A stretch of 64,000 nt of DNA from Tomocerus qinae (taxonomy: Eukaryota; Arthropoda; Collembola; Entomobryomorpha; Tomoceridae). The stretch is from positions 2,976,001 to 3,040,000 of the forward strand of contig CM034549.1 in assembly GCA_020055645.1 (NCBI GenBank), read 5' to 3'. The position numbers were made by a program, and so were the translations under genes. Below, one piece after another: positions 57,201 to 64,000 of the stretch (positions within the stretch are counted from its first letter, which is position 1; every line of letters starts with the position of its first letter). Below the pieces are notes generated by a model. It was not told where the DNA came from, ran no database searches, and saw only the letters and a list, made by a program, of their open reading frames with translations.

Positions 57201-57363
57201 AAGAGGTGATTGCGGATTTGGATGGGATTCTTGTTTTATGCCAGATGGTTACGACATAACATATGCCCAAATGCCCTCTCAAGAAAAAAATTCAATTTCT
57301 CACCGTAAAAGAGCTGTAGAAGCAATGCGTGAATATTTCGTAAATAAAGACATGGTGGTGTAA
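51284..57363 (+). CDS. ITPA: Inosine triphosphate pyrophosphatase
   Basis: Four exons (51284-51394, 51551-51716, 54248-54372, 57172-57363) give 197 residues; human ITPA has 194. Motifs in order: TLVTGNSNKLREIVQILGD (substrate and phosphate contact near the N-terminus), [40 protein letters not shown] followed by WFLQNIGPEGLHKML (Trp split by intron 2), DDHSGYALATLAFYDG, VSPRGDCGFGWDSCFMPDGY and SHRKRAVEAM. The enzyme hydrolyses ITP, dITP and XTP to monophosphates in the cytosol, keeping deaminated purines out of nucleic acids. I chose ATG 51284 because residue spacing to TGN matches the family. Introns 2 (2,531 bp) and 3 (2,799 bp) are packed with foldbacks and tandem repeats, whereas intron 1 is only 156 bp. 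The frame is intact. Confidence 0.95.
51932..52434. mobile_element. Tc1/mariner-like MITE, copy C, in ITPA intron 2
   Basis: A 503-bp foldback starting TTGTTACATTACGCTAACAT with the inverted end, flanked by TA on both sides. The central 150 bp matches copies A and B, but the outer arms (GTCCGTACAGAAAGGATAGG..., GGGTTAGATTTGTCGCC) are unrelated to theirs. It sits inside further, smaller inverted repeats: 51803-51926 (GAAAATCACCTTAG / CTAAGGTGATTTTC) and 51757-51793 against 52438-52475 (TTATTTCATAATAAGAGAA). Confidence 0.85.
52853..52883 (-). mobile_element. Helitron-type 3' terminus, inverted copy, in ITPA intron 2
   Basis: Read on the minus strand, this is the same hairpin AGCCCTGTC...GACGGGCT followed by TACCAG and CTAG, then T, as at 28033-28063. 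The body of the element would extend to the right, toward the 53-bp array. The 5' end was not found. Confidence 0.6.
53030..53905. repeat. 53-bp tandem array in ITPA intron 2, split by a MITE
   Basis: The unit is built on CCCAAATAACATAATTTTTT and CATCGACATGTAGTCCCCAC. About seven or eight units lie at 53030-53441 and about two and a half more at 53763-53905, interrupted by the element at 53442-53762. Minus-strand repeat frames (DEKIMLFGKR type) come from the array and are not genes. Such arrays are common inside Helitron/Helentron bodies, and this one follows the Helitron-type end at 52853. Confidence 0.8.
53442..53762. mobile_element. 321-bp MITE inserted in the tandem array
   Basis: Terminal inverted repeats of about 28 bp start GAGTGCGTATTTATCAAATG. 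They are flanked by ATAT (53438-53441 and 53763-53766). Because the element lies inside a tandem array, the empty site can be inferred from neighbouring units (ATCGATATGTAG), and ATAT is present there once, which confirms the duplication. Confidence 0.75.
53908..54125. repeat. 31-bp tandem array in ITPA intron 2
   Basis: About seven copies of a 31-bp unit built on GGTTTTACTGCTTTCGGAAG and TGTCAACATA. It ends about 120 bp before the exon 3 acceptor (54247). Confidence 0.8.
54695..54800. repeat. MITE fragment with nested palindrome in ITPA intron 3
   Basis: ATAGGGTTAGATTTGTC... TGTGTTAAAATTG (54700-54745) matches one outer arm of copy C at 51932-52434. It is followed by a hairpin TTCAGTACAA / TTGTACTGAA enclosing the perfect palindrome TCCCACTCGAGTGGGA. 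Probably half of a related element. Confidence 0.55.
55696..56194. repeat. Interleaved inverted repeats A-B-A'-B' in ITPA intron 3
   Basis: A (55696-55811) pairs with A' (55953-56068, also 116 bp), and B (55820-55947) pairs with B' (56067-56194, also 128 bp). The arms are therefore crossed rather than nested, so both helices cannot form as one simple hairpin. B contains its own small palindrome CTAGCACACAAAGTGTGCTAG at about 55829-55850, a cut at 19 unique bases around an AAA loop. Non-coding. Confidence 0.8.
56264..56738. mobile_element. Tc1/mariner-like MITE, copy B, in ITPA intron 3
   Basis: A 475-bp foldback starting TTGTTACCACAGCTCAACGT and ending with its complement, flanked by TA. It is highly similar to copy A (37860-38339) over its whole length, with a few substitutions and small indels. 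Confidence 0.87.
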
Positions 57364-57368
57364 ATTGA

Positions 57369-57374
57369 AATAAA
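57369..57374 (+). terminator. AATAAA polyadenylation signal of ITPA
   Basis: AATAAA starts 6 bases after the ITPA stop codon, which would give a very short 3' UTR. Confidence 0.4.
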
Positions 57375-57636
57375 GGATTACGGCATTTTCATAAGATCTG
57401 GGTTGTTTTTGATTAACTAAATAATTATAATATCATTCATGGTCCGTTGTAATGATTAATCAAAGCAATATTACTGGTAAGCTTTGTATATAAGTCATAA
57501 GTGTTTTCGTTCTAATTTTCCCTAAATTAAACCTTTGTGTTGATAAAGTGGGATGGATGTCATATTGTCAACGATCGAATTTCTTCGTTATCATCTAGGT
57601 ACAAAGTTCCTGTAGTATTAGCTAGTATGCAGTGTA

Positions 57637-57917
57637 TTTGTGTATCAGGTTACCTCTTCAGGATGTTTGAGAAATGAAAATTCACTTTTTTCATTTGTGG
57701 ATCTAAATTGGACGATTTAGATCCACAGCCAAATCTGCACTCAAAGCTATATAGCTGTATGTACCCAATGGCAACCAACCTTTGGGTCATAGTATTCATA
57801 AGTCAAAACTGAGAGCTGATTTGGCTGTGGATCTAAATCGTCCAATTTAGATCCACAAATGAAAAAAGTGAATTTTCATTTTTCAAACATTCTGAAGAGG
57901 TAACCTGATACTCAAAT
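57637..57917. mobile_element. 281-bp foldback between ITPA and STEEP1
   Basis: The arms are about 100 bp (GTATCAGGTTACCTCTTCAG, AAATGAAAATTCACTTTTTT, GTGGATCTAAATTGGACGAT) and are reversed at 57820-57917. It lies in the gap between the convergent 3' ends. The rest of this gap (57375-57636 and 57918-58265) has no recognisable gene. Confidence 0.8.
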
Positions 57918-58265
57918 CACTATAGCTACAGCAACTTTGATCTAGGTAGTATATTAATGTAAGATTTAAATGTACATAACTGCAGGATCATTTTCAATAT
58001 CCTTCTCCCACAAGGTCTATGTAAAACTGAAACTTTTTAGTTAATTATAAATATCTATCTATGATATGATGAAAATATGAGAAATCTACAAATAATCATC
58101 TCGACTTTGTGTTGTGGCAGATAATTTAAACTAAATTAGGGATTATTTAATAATTTACATAAGTTCTATTCATGTCGCGTTACAGTACGTAGTAATCAAT
58201 TCGAAACTTGAAAAAATAATATTGATAATTAAATATAAAAATGCAACTTATAAAACAAAATAAAA

Positions 58266-60310
58266 CTATTTGTCTATAAGGGTACCACGAGCTCTACTCT
58301 TTTTGGCTTCCATTTCAATCTGGGCTTGTTCAATCAACTTTCTTTTATTCATTCCTTTTCGCTCCAATTGTTTTTCAATAATTCTCGCGTTGTTGGCGTA
58401 AGAATCAGCAACCTCTCTCTGAAATTATGAAACATAAATATATTTTAGTTAATTTTGTTTGTAGCACTTACTGAATCTCAATTACAATCTTTTACTATAA
58501 CTTACTGCTTCAATTTCATCTTCCTCTTCGTCGATTGTTGATACTGTGACAGAACTGAATTTTCCCATATTCTTCGTGTGTTTTGTAACCATTATTGGCT
58601 TATGTTCCTGCTCTGTTGCAACTTGTTTGTAGATGTTTCCCATGGGACCTTCCCCAGTTTTTGTTAGAGCCCCTTTCACGATGAAAACGACGTTTCCAAC
58701 AACATTATGCATGTAGTATAACAAAAGTCCACAACTAATATCAAAAAGTGATAGGTTATAAAAAACTATATACAAAGGTAGAATACCGTTTAAGCTTTAG
58801 CACAATTTAAAGATATTACCGTTTGCATTTCAGTCTGTGCTGTTTCTCAATTCCTTCAGATCTTTTCAAAAACACTGTTTCATCAGGTTCTGATGTAATT
58901 TTATGTGCATGCTTGGATCCATCAATAACACGAGCACCATCCCGTTTACGAAGTGGGAGATTTTCTAACGCACAATCTGTAATAAATGACAATAAAATTA
59001 TTTATATTATCGTTACTCAGCTGTCAGCATTACTAATCTATGATCTAAGCGAATAGTAAAAAAGGATGACAAACAAAATATCATCAGCAAAAATGATAAT
59101 AAATAAATTGAAACATTGACAAGTACTACAGGTTCCCCGTATCTCAGAATATTTAGACATGACCCCCTAATGTTTACCCGGATCTTCACCGGACATGACT
59201 TGGAGGGTACGTACGTTCCCACCCTCACCACCCCTCGGGGGATCTGGGGCAAAATGAGATTCCACCGGATTTTGATAGATATCGACCCCCTGAGCAAAGT
59301 CTCACCCAAACCAACCCTAAAAAACCTAACCTAACAATTTTCATAAAAACTGTCCAAAATCAGTATTTGTTTATTTTATTTAGCTTAGGTTAGGTTTTTT
59401 TGTTTAGGTTTGGTTAGGTTTATTTTGTTTTGTTTAGGTTTGGTTAGGTTTATTTTGTTTAGGTTTGGTTTATTTTATTTAGGTTTGGTTAGAGGTTTAT
59501 TTTGTTTAGGTTTGGTTAGGTTTATTTTATTTAGGTTTGGTTAGGTTTATTTTATTTAGGTTTGGTTAGGTTTGTTTTATTTAGGTTTGGTAAGGTTTAT
59601 TTTATTTAGGTTCGGTTAGGTTTATTTTATTTAGGTTTGGTTAGGTTTATTTTGTTTAGGTTTGGTTAGATTTTTTTAATTTAGGTTTGGTTAGGTTTAT
59701 TTTATTTAGGTTTGGTTAGGTTTATTTTATTTAGGTTTGGTTAGGTTTATTTTATTTAGGTTTGGTAAGGTTTATTTTATTTAGGTTTGGTTAGGTTTAT
59801 TTTATTTAGGTTTGGTTAGGTTTATTTTATTTATGTTTGGTTAGGTTTATTTTATTTAGATTTGGTTAGGTTTATTTTATTTAGGTTAGATCGGAGGGTG
59901 TGGTGTTGGGTGAAACTTTGCTCAAGTGTCAAGGGATCGACATTTGTCAAAATCGGGTGGAATCTCATTTTGCCCCATACCCCTTTGGGGAGTTTTGAGG
60001 GTGGGAACGTACACTCCAGGTCATATCCGGTGAAGATCCGGCGAGACATTAGGGGGTCATGTCTCATGTCACATGTCTAAATATTCTGAGATACGGGGTA
60101 CCAGTAGAATTTTAACTTTGGGCCCCGTATGCTGAAATCCCACCCAGTATTCAGTGTTACCAGATTTTACAAATTTATTTTTACTTTACCTACGATTAAA
60201 GTCATCTGTCCACATAGGCAATAATATGTGAGAAGTGGTTTATCTCCAGAGTATTCCTCTTGATCTCTTGTATCTGAGCATACAATACTTCTGGAAACAA
60301 CTTTAGGCAT
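58266..60310 (-). CDS. STEEP1: STING ER exit protein homolog (STEEP1 / CXorf56, UPF0428)
   Basis: Four exons on the minus strand (60310-60190, 58976-58820, 58734-58506, 58418-58266) give 219 residues; human STEEP1 has 222. The start [20 protein letters not shown] is almost identical to the human one. YYCLCGQM and KCKRCGLLLYY supply four cysteines that may bind zinc. Between them lies DGSKHAHK...[15 protein letters not shown]. The most conserved block is [20 protein letters not shown], followed by a coiled-coil C-terminus ([14 protein letters not shown]) ending GTLIDK. In vertebrates the protein promotes STING exit from the ER; its older role in invertebrates is unclear. Intron 1 (1,213 bp) holds a large foldback; introns 2 and 3 are about 85 bp. 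The frame is intact. Confidence 0.96.
59127..60106. mobile_element. Foldback element in STEEP1 intron 1
   Basis: The arms (59127-59335 and about 59890-60106) contain CCGTATCTCAGAATATTTAG, CATGACCCCCTAATGTT and GGGGCAAAATGAGATTCCAC. They are related to 47863-48967. The centre is the 25-bp array annotated separately. The element ends only about 84 bp from the exon 1 donor. Confidence 0.85.
59375..59885. repeat. 25-bp minisatellite with TTAGG-like words
   Basis: About twenty copies of a 25-bp unit built on GGTTAGGTTTATTTTATTTA plus GGTTT. Variants have TTTTGTTT. Each unit has GGTTAGG, so the array resembles degenerate (TTAGG) telomere sequence spaced by TTTATTTTA. Confidence 0.9.
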
Positions 60311-61054
60311 GTTTTATTTATGTTTTCGGCAAGACTCGTCCAATCTACTATAGTCAAAAGGCTTGATTCCCAAAATTCGATCAACAATTTTCTGGACAAA
60401 ATTACTGTTGGGGACGATAGACATAGACCAACTTGCTCTTCTGATGTTTAGGAGATGCGTGCAGTAATTGTTTTTCGAACCTAGTTAGTGAATGATAGTT
60501 ACGCCATAGGCCAGTTAGGTGTTAGGAAATCCAAAATCAAACCCTTTTAGAATTTACGTCTAGGTCTTGGTCCTTTAGGTCTATGTTTAAAACCCACTAG
60601 AAATAATCATAATGTCAATCAAAGATCAAATCAAAACTTCCAACTTTGAATGTTGAACGTTTGGACTGTTTAATTTAAACCAAATGGACTAGCGATTGTT
60701 CAAAAAGGCCGCTTTGGTGGAATCTTACAACATTACCAGAGACTACAATATGCGACAACCCGTCAAAAATTAAATATTCTTTCCAACATTACAACTCCCG
60801 AAGTCCTCCCCTTTTCCTGCCGACACTTAATGATCCACAATTCGCTGTGTGCACAAGTAAAGTGGCTCACCCTCGTGTAATATTCTGACTTTTCCTGTTG
60901 GAGACGATTACAAGCTACATGCATTTTTTAGTGTAGTAAAGATTTGAAAGAAACTAATGTATACAAACAAAATAATTAAATTTTCCAACTTTTTCGGTCA
61001 AAAAACGACTCAATTAAAATCGTAAACCGCATAGTAAATACTTATAGGTAAAAT
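60311..61054. other. STEEP1 upstream region and left part of an ISL2EU-like element
   Basis: The first part should carry the STEEP1 promoter (minus strand). The transposon that holds the THAP-DDE gene must begin somewhere here, but its terminal repeat cannot be recognised because the other end is outside the window. Confidence 0.4.
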
Positions 61055-62901
61055 ATGTCGCAAAATTGTACTGTTTTTGGCTGTGCCAATACTTTTGGTA
61101 ACACTCGTCATACATCTCCTGAAATAAAATTTTACTCCTACCCTCGGCGATGGTGGGAAGCAGAAAAATTAAAATTTTGGACACAGTTCGCAAAAAGGAT
61201 CAAGTAAGTATTAATTAATTAATAAACAAGACTAATAATAGACGTAGTAAATTACTCTTAAGAAAAGCCATATCTTATTAATGACACATTTATTGCAGCC
61301 CTGACGGAAGCCATTGGACGCCAACCATGTACTCCCGAATTTGCAGTGCGCATTTTATTGGCAATAAAAGAAGTCAAGATCCAAATAGTCCTAGCTTCAA
61401 CCCCACAATTTTTTCACCGAACAGTGTGGCAATGACTTCATTAAATGACACAGAAAATCGCTATAATAGGTTTGTAATTTGTAAAGATTTATAGTTCTTA
61501 CCCAAGAAAAATAACTTAAGCTGTAGCTCTATTTTTTAAAATTATGAATATACTAGAGCTCTTTTGTTTTTAAAATTGCCCATATTCTAAAGTAATCGAA
61601 ATTATTTATTGAAATAGGCTCAAAAAAAGGCGAAAGTCAGCCCAAGAAGCGATGAATGTGGAACATCTACAAATAGACCCCGGAGTAAATATGAATGGGC
61701 ATAACTTAGACCTAGATCCTGTGGTCCTAAATACTGCAAAATCAGTAAAAAAATAATGTTTATTTTCTTTAAGATTCAAGAGTTATTGTTTTAAAAAATA
61801 TTTTCATGTATAAAATTAAAATTGATTATTCTAGGTGGCTACCGTAGGGTGTCAAACTGAAATGAGTTTAAAAAACGCTTATGGAGGAGACTTGAAGATA
61901 TTTTTAAGTACAACAATTAATGGGGAATCCAGCACATATGTAAGCCATACAACCTCATCTAAAATGTCTACGAATGAGGTGAAGAAGGCGAATGTAGCTG
62001 TAGGAACATCCTACAAGACTTGCAGCTTTAATGGATACAATTCTGTAATTAATGATGAAAATGCAACACGAAGCTTGGCAGGAGTACAGGCTAATGTTTT
62101 CAGCCTACTTTTAAATATTATCCCTAATGATCCTGTGAAGAACGTGTCGCTAAGAAAGGAGGATAACTTGCTGATATTTTTGATGAAAATAAAATTAGGG
62201 TTGTCATTTTCGGCCCTATCTGCAATTTTTGGGATTCATCGGTCAACAGTAACTAGAACGTTTTTTCATATGTTATACCTATACTAAAGGCAAGAACCAA
62301 GGATTGGATATTTTGGCCATCAAAAGAAGCTGTTTTAGTTACTATGCCCGACTGTTTTAAGAATTCATATTCAAATTGTCGCGTTATAATTGATTGTACT
62401 GAAGTCAAAACAGGGAAACCATCGACTGTACAACAACAAATATTTATGTATTCACAATATAAAAGTGCCTGGACAGTTAAATTTTTAATTGGAATAACAC
62501 CTGCTGGCCTAATTTCCTTTATTTCGAAGGCGTATGGTGGCAGAACAACGGATTCATTTATAACGAATGATTCCGGATTGTTAAATAAACTAGAGGAAGG
62601 AGACATTGTGTTAGCAGACAAAGGTTTTCCGTTAATTAATACAGCTTGCGAAAACAAAAATGTTATTTTAGTAATGCCCCCATTTTCTGATCCAAATGTA
62701 CCACAATTTTCAGAAAAAAGCATGGAAGACACGTCCAACATTGCAAGTGTCCGTATTCATGTGGAAAGAATTATTCAACGAGTAAAAATATTTAATATAC
62801 TTCAGCACAGACTTCCCATTTATTTACTTCCACACATTGATGATATAATACATATTTGTTGTGTATTAGCTAATTTACAACCTACTATTTTAAAGCAGTG
62901 A
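61055..62901 (+). pseudogene. THAP-domain DDE transposase (ISL2EU/Harbinger-like), one base missing
   Basis: Exons 61055-61203, 61299-61469, 61618-61744 and 61835-62901. The N-terminus is a THAP zinc finger (about residues 1-95): NCTVFGCAN (C-x4-C), a central FWTQFAKRI, ICSAHFIG (C-x2-H) and NPTIFSP, equivalent to the AVPTIF box. A middle linker contains KKRRKS. Then comes a helix-turn-helix-like FSALSAIFGIHRSTVTRTF, and a DDE_Tnp_4 domain with the Asp of VIIDCTEVK, the Asp of VLADKGF and the Glu of VRIHVERIIQ. The frame breaks at the T6 run 62261-62266; one more T would join it to FSYVIPILKARTKDWIFWPS. The domain pairing with a YqaJ nuclease next door is that described for ISL2EU transposons. 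Apart from this one base the gene is undamaged. Confidence 0.88.
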
Positions 62902-63037
62902 TTTCACTAATGTATATAAGCAAAGATACACATTTGAGCAAAGCAGCGGAAGCTACTTTTGAGTCTTTAAAATATATATGTTAATGAACGTTATATAATT
63001 CTGTAAACTACAATTACAACTTACATACAAGTTTTTG

Positions 63038-64000
63038 TTACTTTAATAATTCATTCAACATGTATGTAAAATAAAAGTGTTCGAGCTTTGGAATAATTTC
63101 ACGCAAAAATGCATCGTCTTTGTTTACACAGACACATACCTGCTGCTTACTACTGTGTACGACAAAATCGCAAACATTTGCCTTTGTAACGTACATTCCA
63201 AGTTGTATTTGAGTAAAATATGTATGGTGTTTTAGTAACTGAAGATTACTTTCATCGAAGTAAAGATATTTTACATAAACTTTTTCCTTAATGTCAACTA
63301 TGTTTTTATTTTTCCTAGAAGATGGACACTTTATTTCTAGAAGCCGTTTACCGTTTTTATCCAAAATAATTCCATCCGGGCTTACGCAGATCCAAGGTTG
63401 TTGACTGGAAACAATGACTCCACATTCTAAAATTCGGGAAGAAATAGTCTTCTGAAATTTATGTCTTGCAACTTTTTCCATTCTTAAACCGTATTCTGTG
63501 TTTTTGTTAGAAAAGTCTTTGATGTTGATGAGACGAGCAGCTAAGATGTGAAAATTAGCTCTCCTTGTCACGATAGAATGTGCTCTTGTACCAGATATTC
63601 GTATACGCCTTGCTTCTTTCCAGGATATTTGATTCTGTCCCATCGATGAAATTGCCAAACGCACTATGTCATCTTTTGATAAAACAATCTCCTTGGTATA
63701 GAAACTGGCTTGCTCCAAGGTCATGTTAGCTATTAGATCATATTTTAGTTTTTTACTCGATCTTTTTGATGTCAGTTGATGAAAATGATATTCTTCATGA
63801 CTTGAATTGTTTATTTCTTGAAGAATTTTTTCTAAGACCTCGTATTCACACTTTTCGTGCACCCGGCTGATAATTTGGCTTAATAGTTGACGTATTTCTG
63901 TTTCCACTGTGTGTTCATTTTGCTTTTTAAGTGTCTCGTTTATAGGACAGTCTATATCTAGAAAGTGTTCCGGAATTAGAATTGCAGGATAAGCTGATAA
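63038..64000 (-). CDS. YqaJ-type viral recombinase / exonuclease domain protein (partial)
   Basis: The minus-strand frame is open from the right window edge to a stop at 63040-63038, giving 320 residues of an incomplete protein; it continues beyond the window. The nuclease core shows TEYGLRMEKVARHKF (Glu), PWICVSPDGIILD (Asp), RLLEIKCPSS (the E-x-K pair) and HTYFTQIQLGMYV (Gln). This is the order of catalytic residues in the lambda-exonuclease/YqaJ fold. Upstream residues (SAYPAILIPEHFLDIDCPIN) resemble the linker before YqaJ in transposon-borne SWIM-YqaJ proteins. It converges on the THAP-DDE gene with 136 bp between stops, as expected for the second gene of an ISL2EU element. The frame shown is intact. 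Confidence 0.88.
   Translation of the reverse strand, partial: LSAYPAILIPEHFLDIDCPINETLKKQNEHTVETEIRQLLSQIISRVHEKCEYEVLEKILQEINNSSHEEYHFHQLTSKRSSKKLKYDLIANMTLEQASFYTKEIVLSKDDIVRLAISSMGQNQISWKEARRIRISGTRAHSIVTRRANFHILAARLINIKDFSNKNTEYGLRMEKVARHKFQKTISSRILECGVIVSSQQPWICVSPDGIILDKNGKRLLEIKCPSSRKNKNIVDIKEKVYVKYLYFDESNLQLLKHHTYFTQIQLGMYVTKANVCDFVVHSSKQQVCVCVNKDDAFLREIIPKLEHFYFTYMLNELLK

Noticed and set aside
59375-59885. CRISPR array
   Set aside because: Units are contiguous 25-bp repeats with no unique spacers, inside an animal intron and within a foldback.

Overview
This window is nuclear DNA from an invertebrate animal, most likely an arthropod. It is AT-rich. Genes are split by short GT-AG introns, and every recognisable host protein is a conserved metazoan one. 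Non-coding space is filled with DNA transposons, foldback (inverted-repeat) elements and minisatellites. Two foldbacks carry TTAGG-like runs resembling the arthropod telomere motif. I cannot place the species more closely.

Layout. 1-4627 holds the start codon exon of a TASK-type two-pore potassium channel (minus strand); the rest of that gene lies left of the window. 4628-21815 is gene-poor. It holds a possible hAT remnant (13.7-14.3 kb), a 1.66-kb foldback with near-identical arms (14.75-16.4 kb), and a large composite foldback (16.6-21.3 kb). One arm of the composite is split by a 2.3-kb insertion containing a 340-bp satellite, which is itself interrupted by a 642-bp miniature LTR retrotransposon (TRIM). 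GAS41/YEATS4 follows (21.8-23.4 kb), then a 0.97-kb direct duplication, a 585-bp foldback and a Helitron-type 3' end.

29.0-35.5 kb is a compact housekeeping cluster: NASP (+), NTMT1 (+), RPL35 (-) and ARPC5 (+). RNF185 (-) lies at 40.2-40.8 kb. 43.0-45.8 kb is a nearly intact two-gene PIF/Harbinger transposon with 14-bp terminal repeats and a 3-bp target duplication, inserted into an older foldback. 46-50.4 kb is a nest of foldbacks, including a hAT-type MITE with an 8-bp target duplication. ITPA (51.3-57.4 kb) has introns 2 and 3 swollen by MITEs, tandem arrays and a Helitron end. STEEP1/CXorf56 (58.3-60.3 kb, minus) converges on it and carries a foldback with a 25-bp minisatellite in intron 1. 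The right edge (61.1-64 kb) is an ISL2EU-like transposon: a THAP-DDE transposase facing a YqaJ-type nuclease that runs off the window.

How the parts relate. The host genes form no pathway or operon; they serve chromatin (GAS41, NASP), protein N-terminal methylation (NTMT1), translation (RPL35), actin (ARPC5), ER ubiquitination (RNF185), nucleotide-pool cleaning (ITPA) and STING traffic (STEEP1). All full-length host reading frames are intact. By contrast, both transposase genes and the Harbinger partner gene each lack exactly one base in a homopolymer, which suggests either recent decay or consensus errors confined to repeats. The most notable structures are the nested insertions that can be dated against an opposite arm, the TRIM, the interleaved A-B-A'-B' inverted repeats in ITPA intron 3, and TA-flanked MITEs that share a core but differ in their outer arms.
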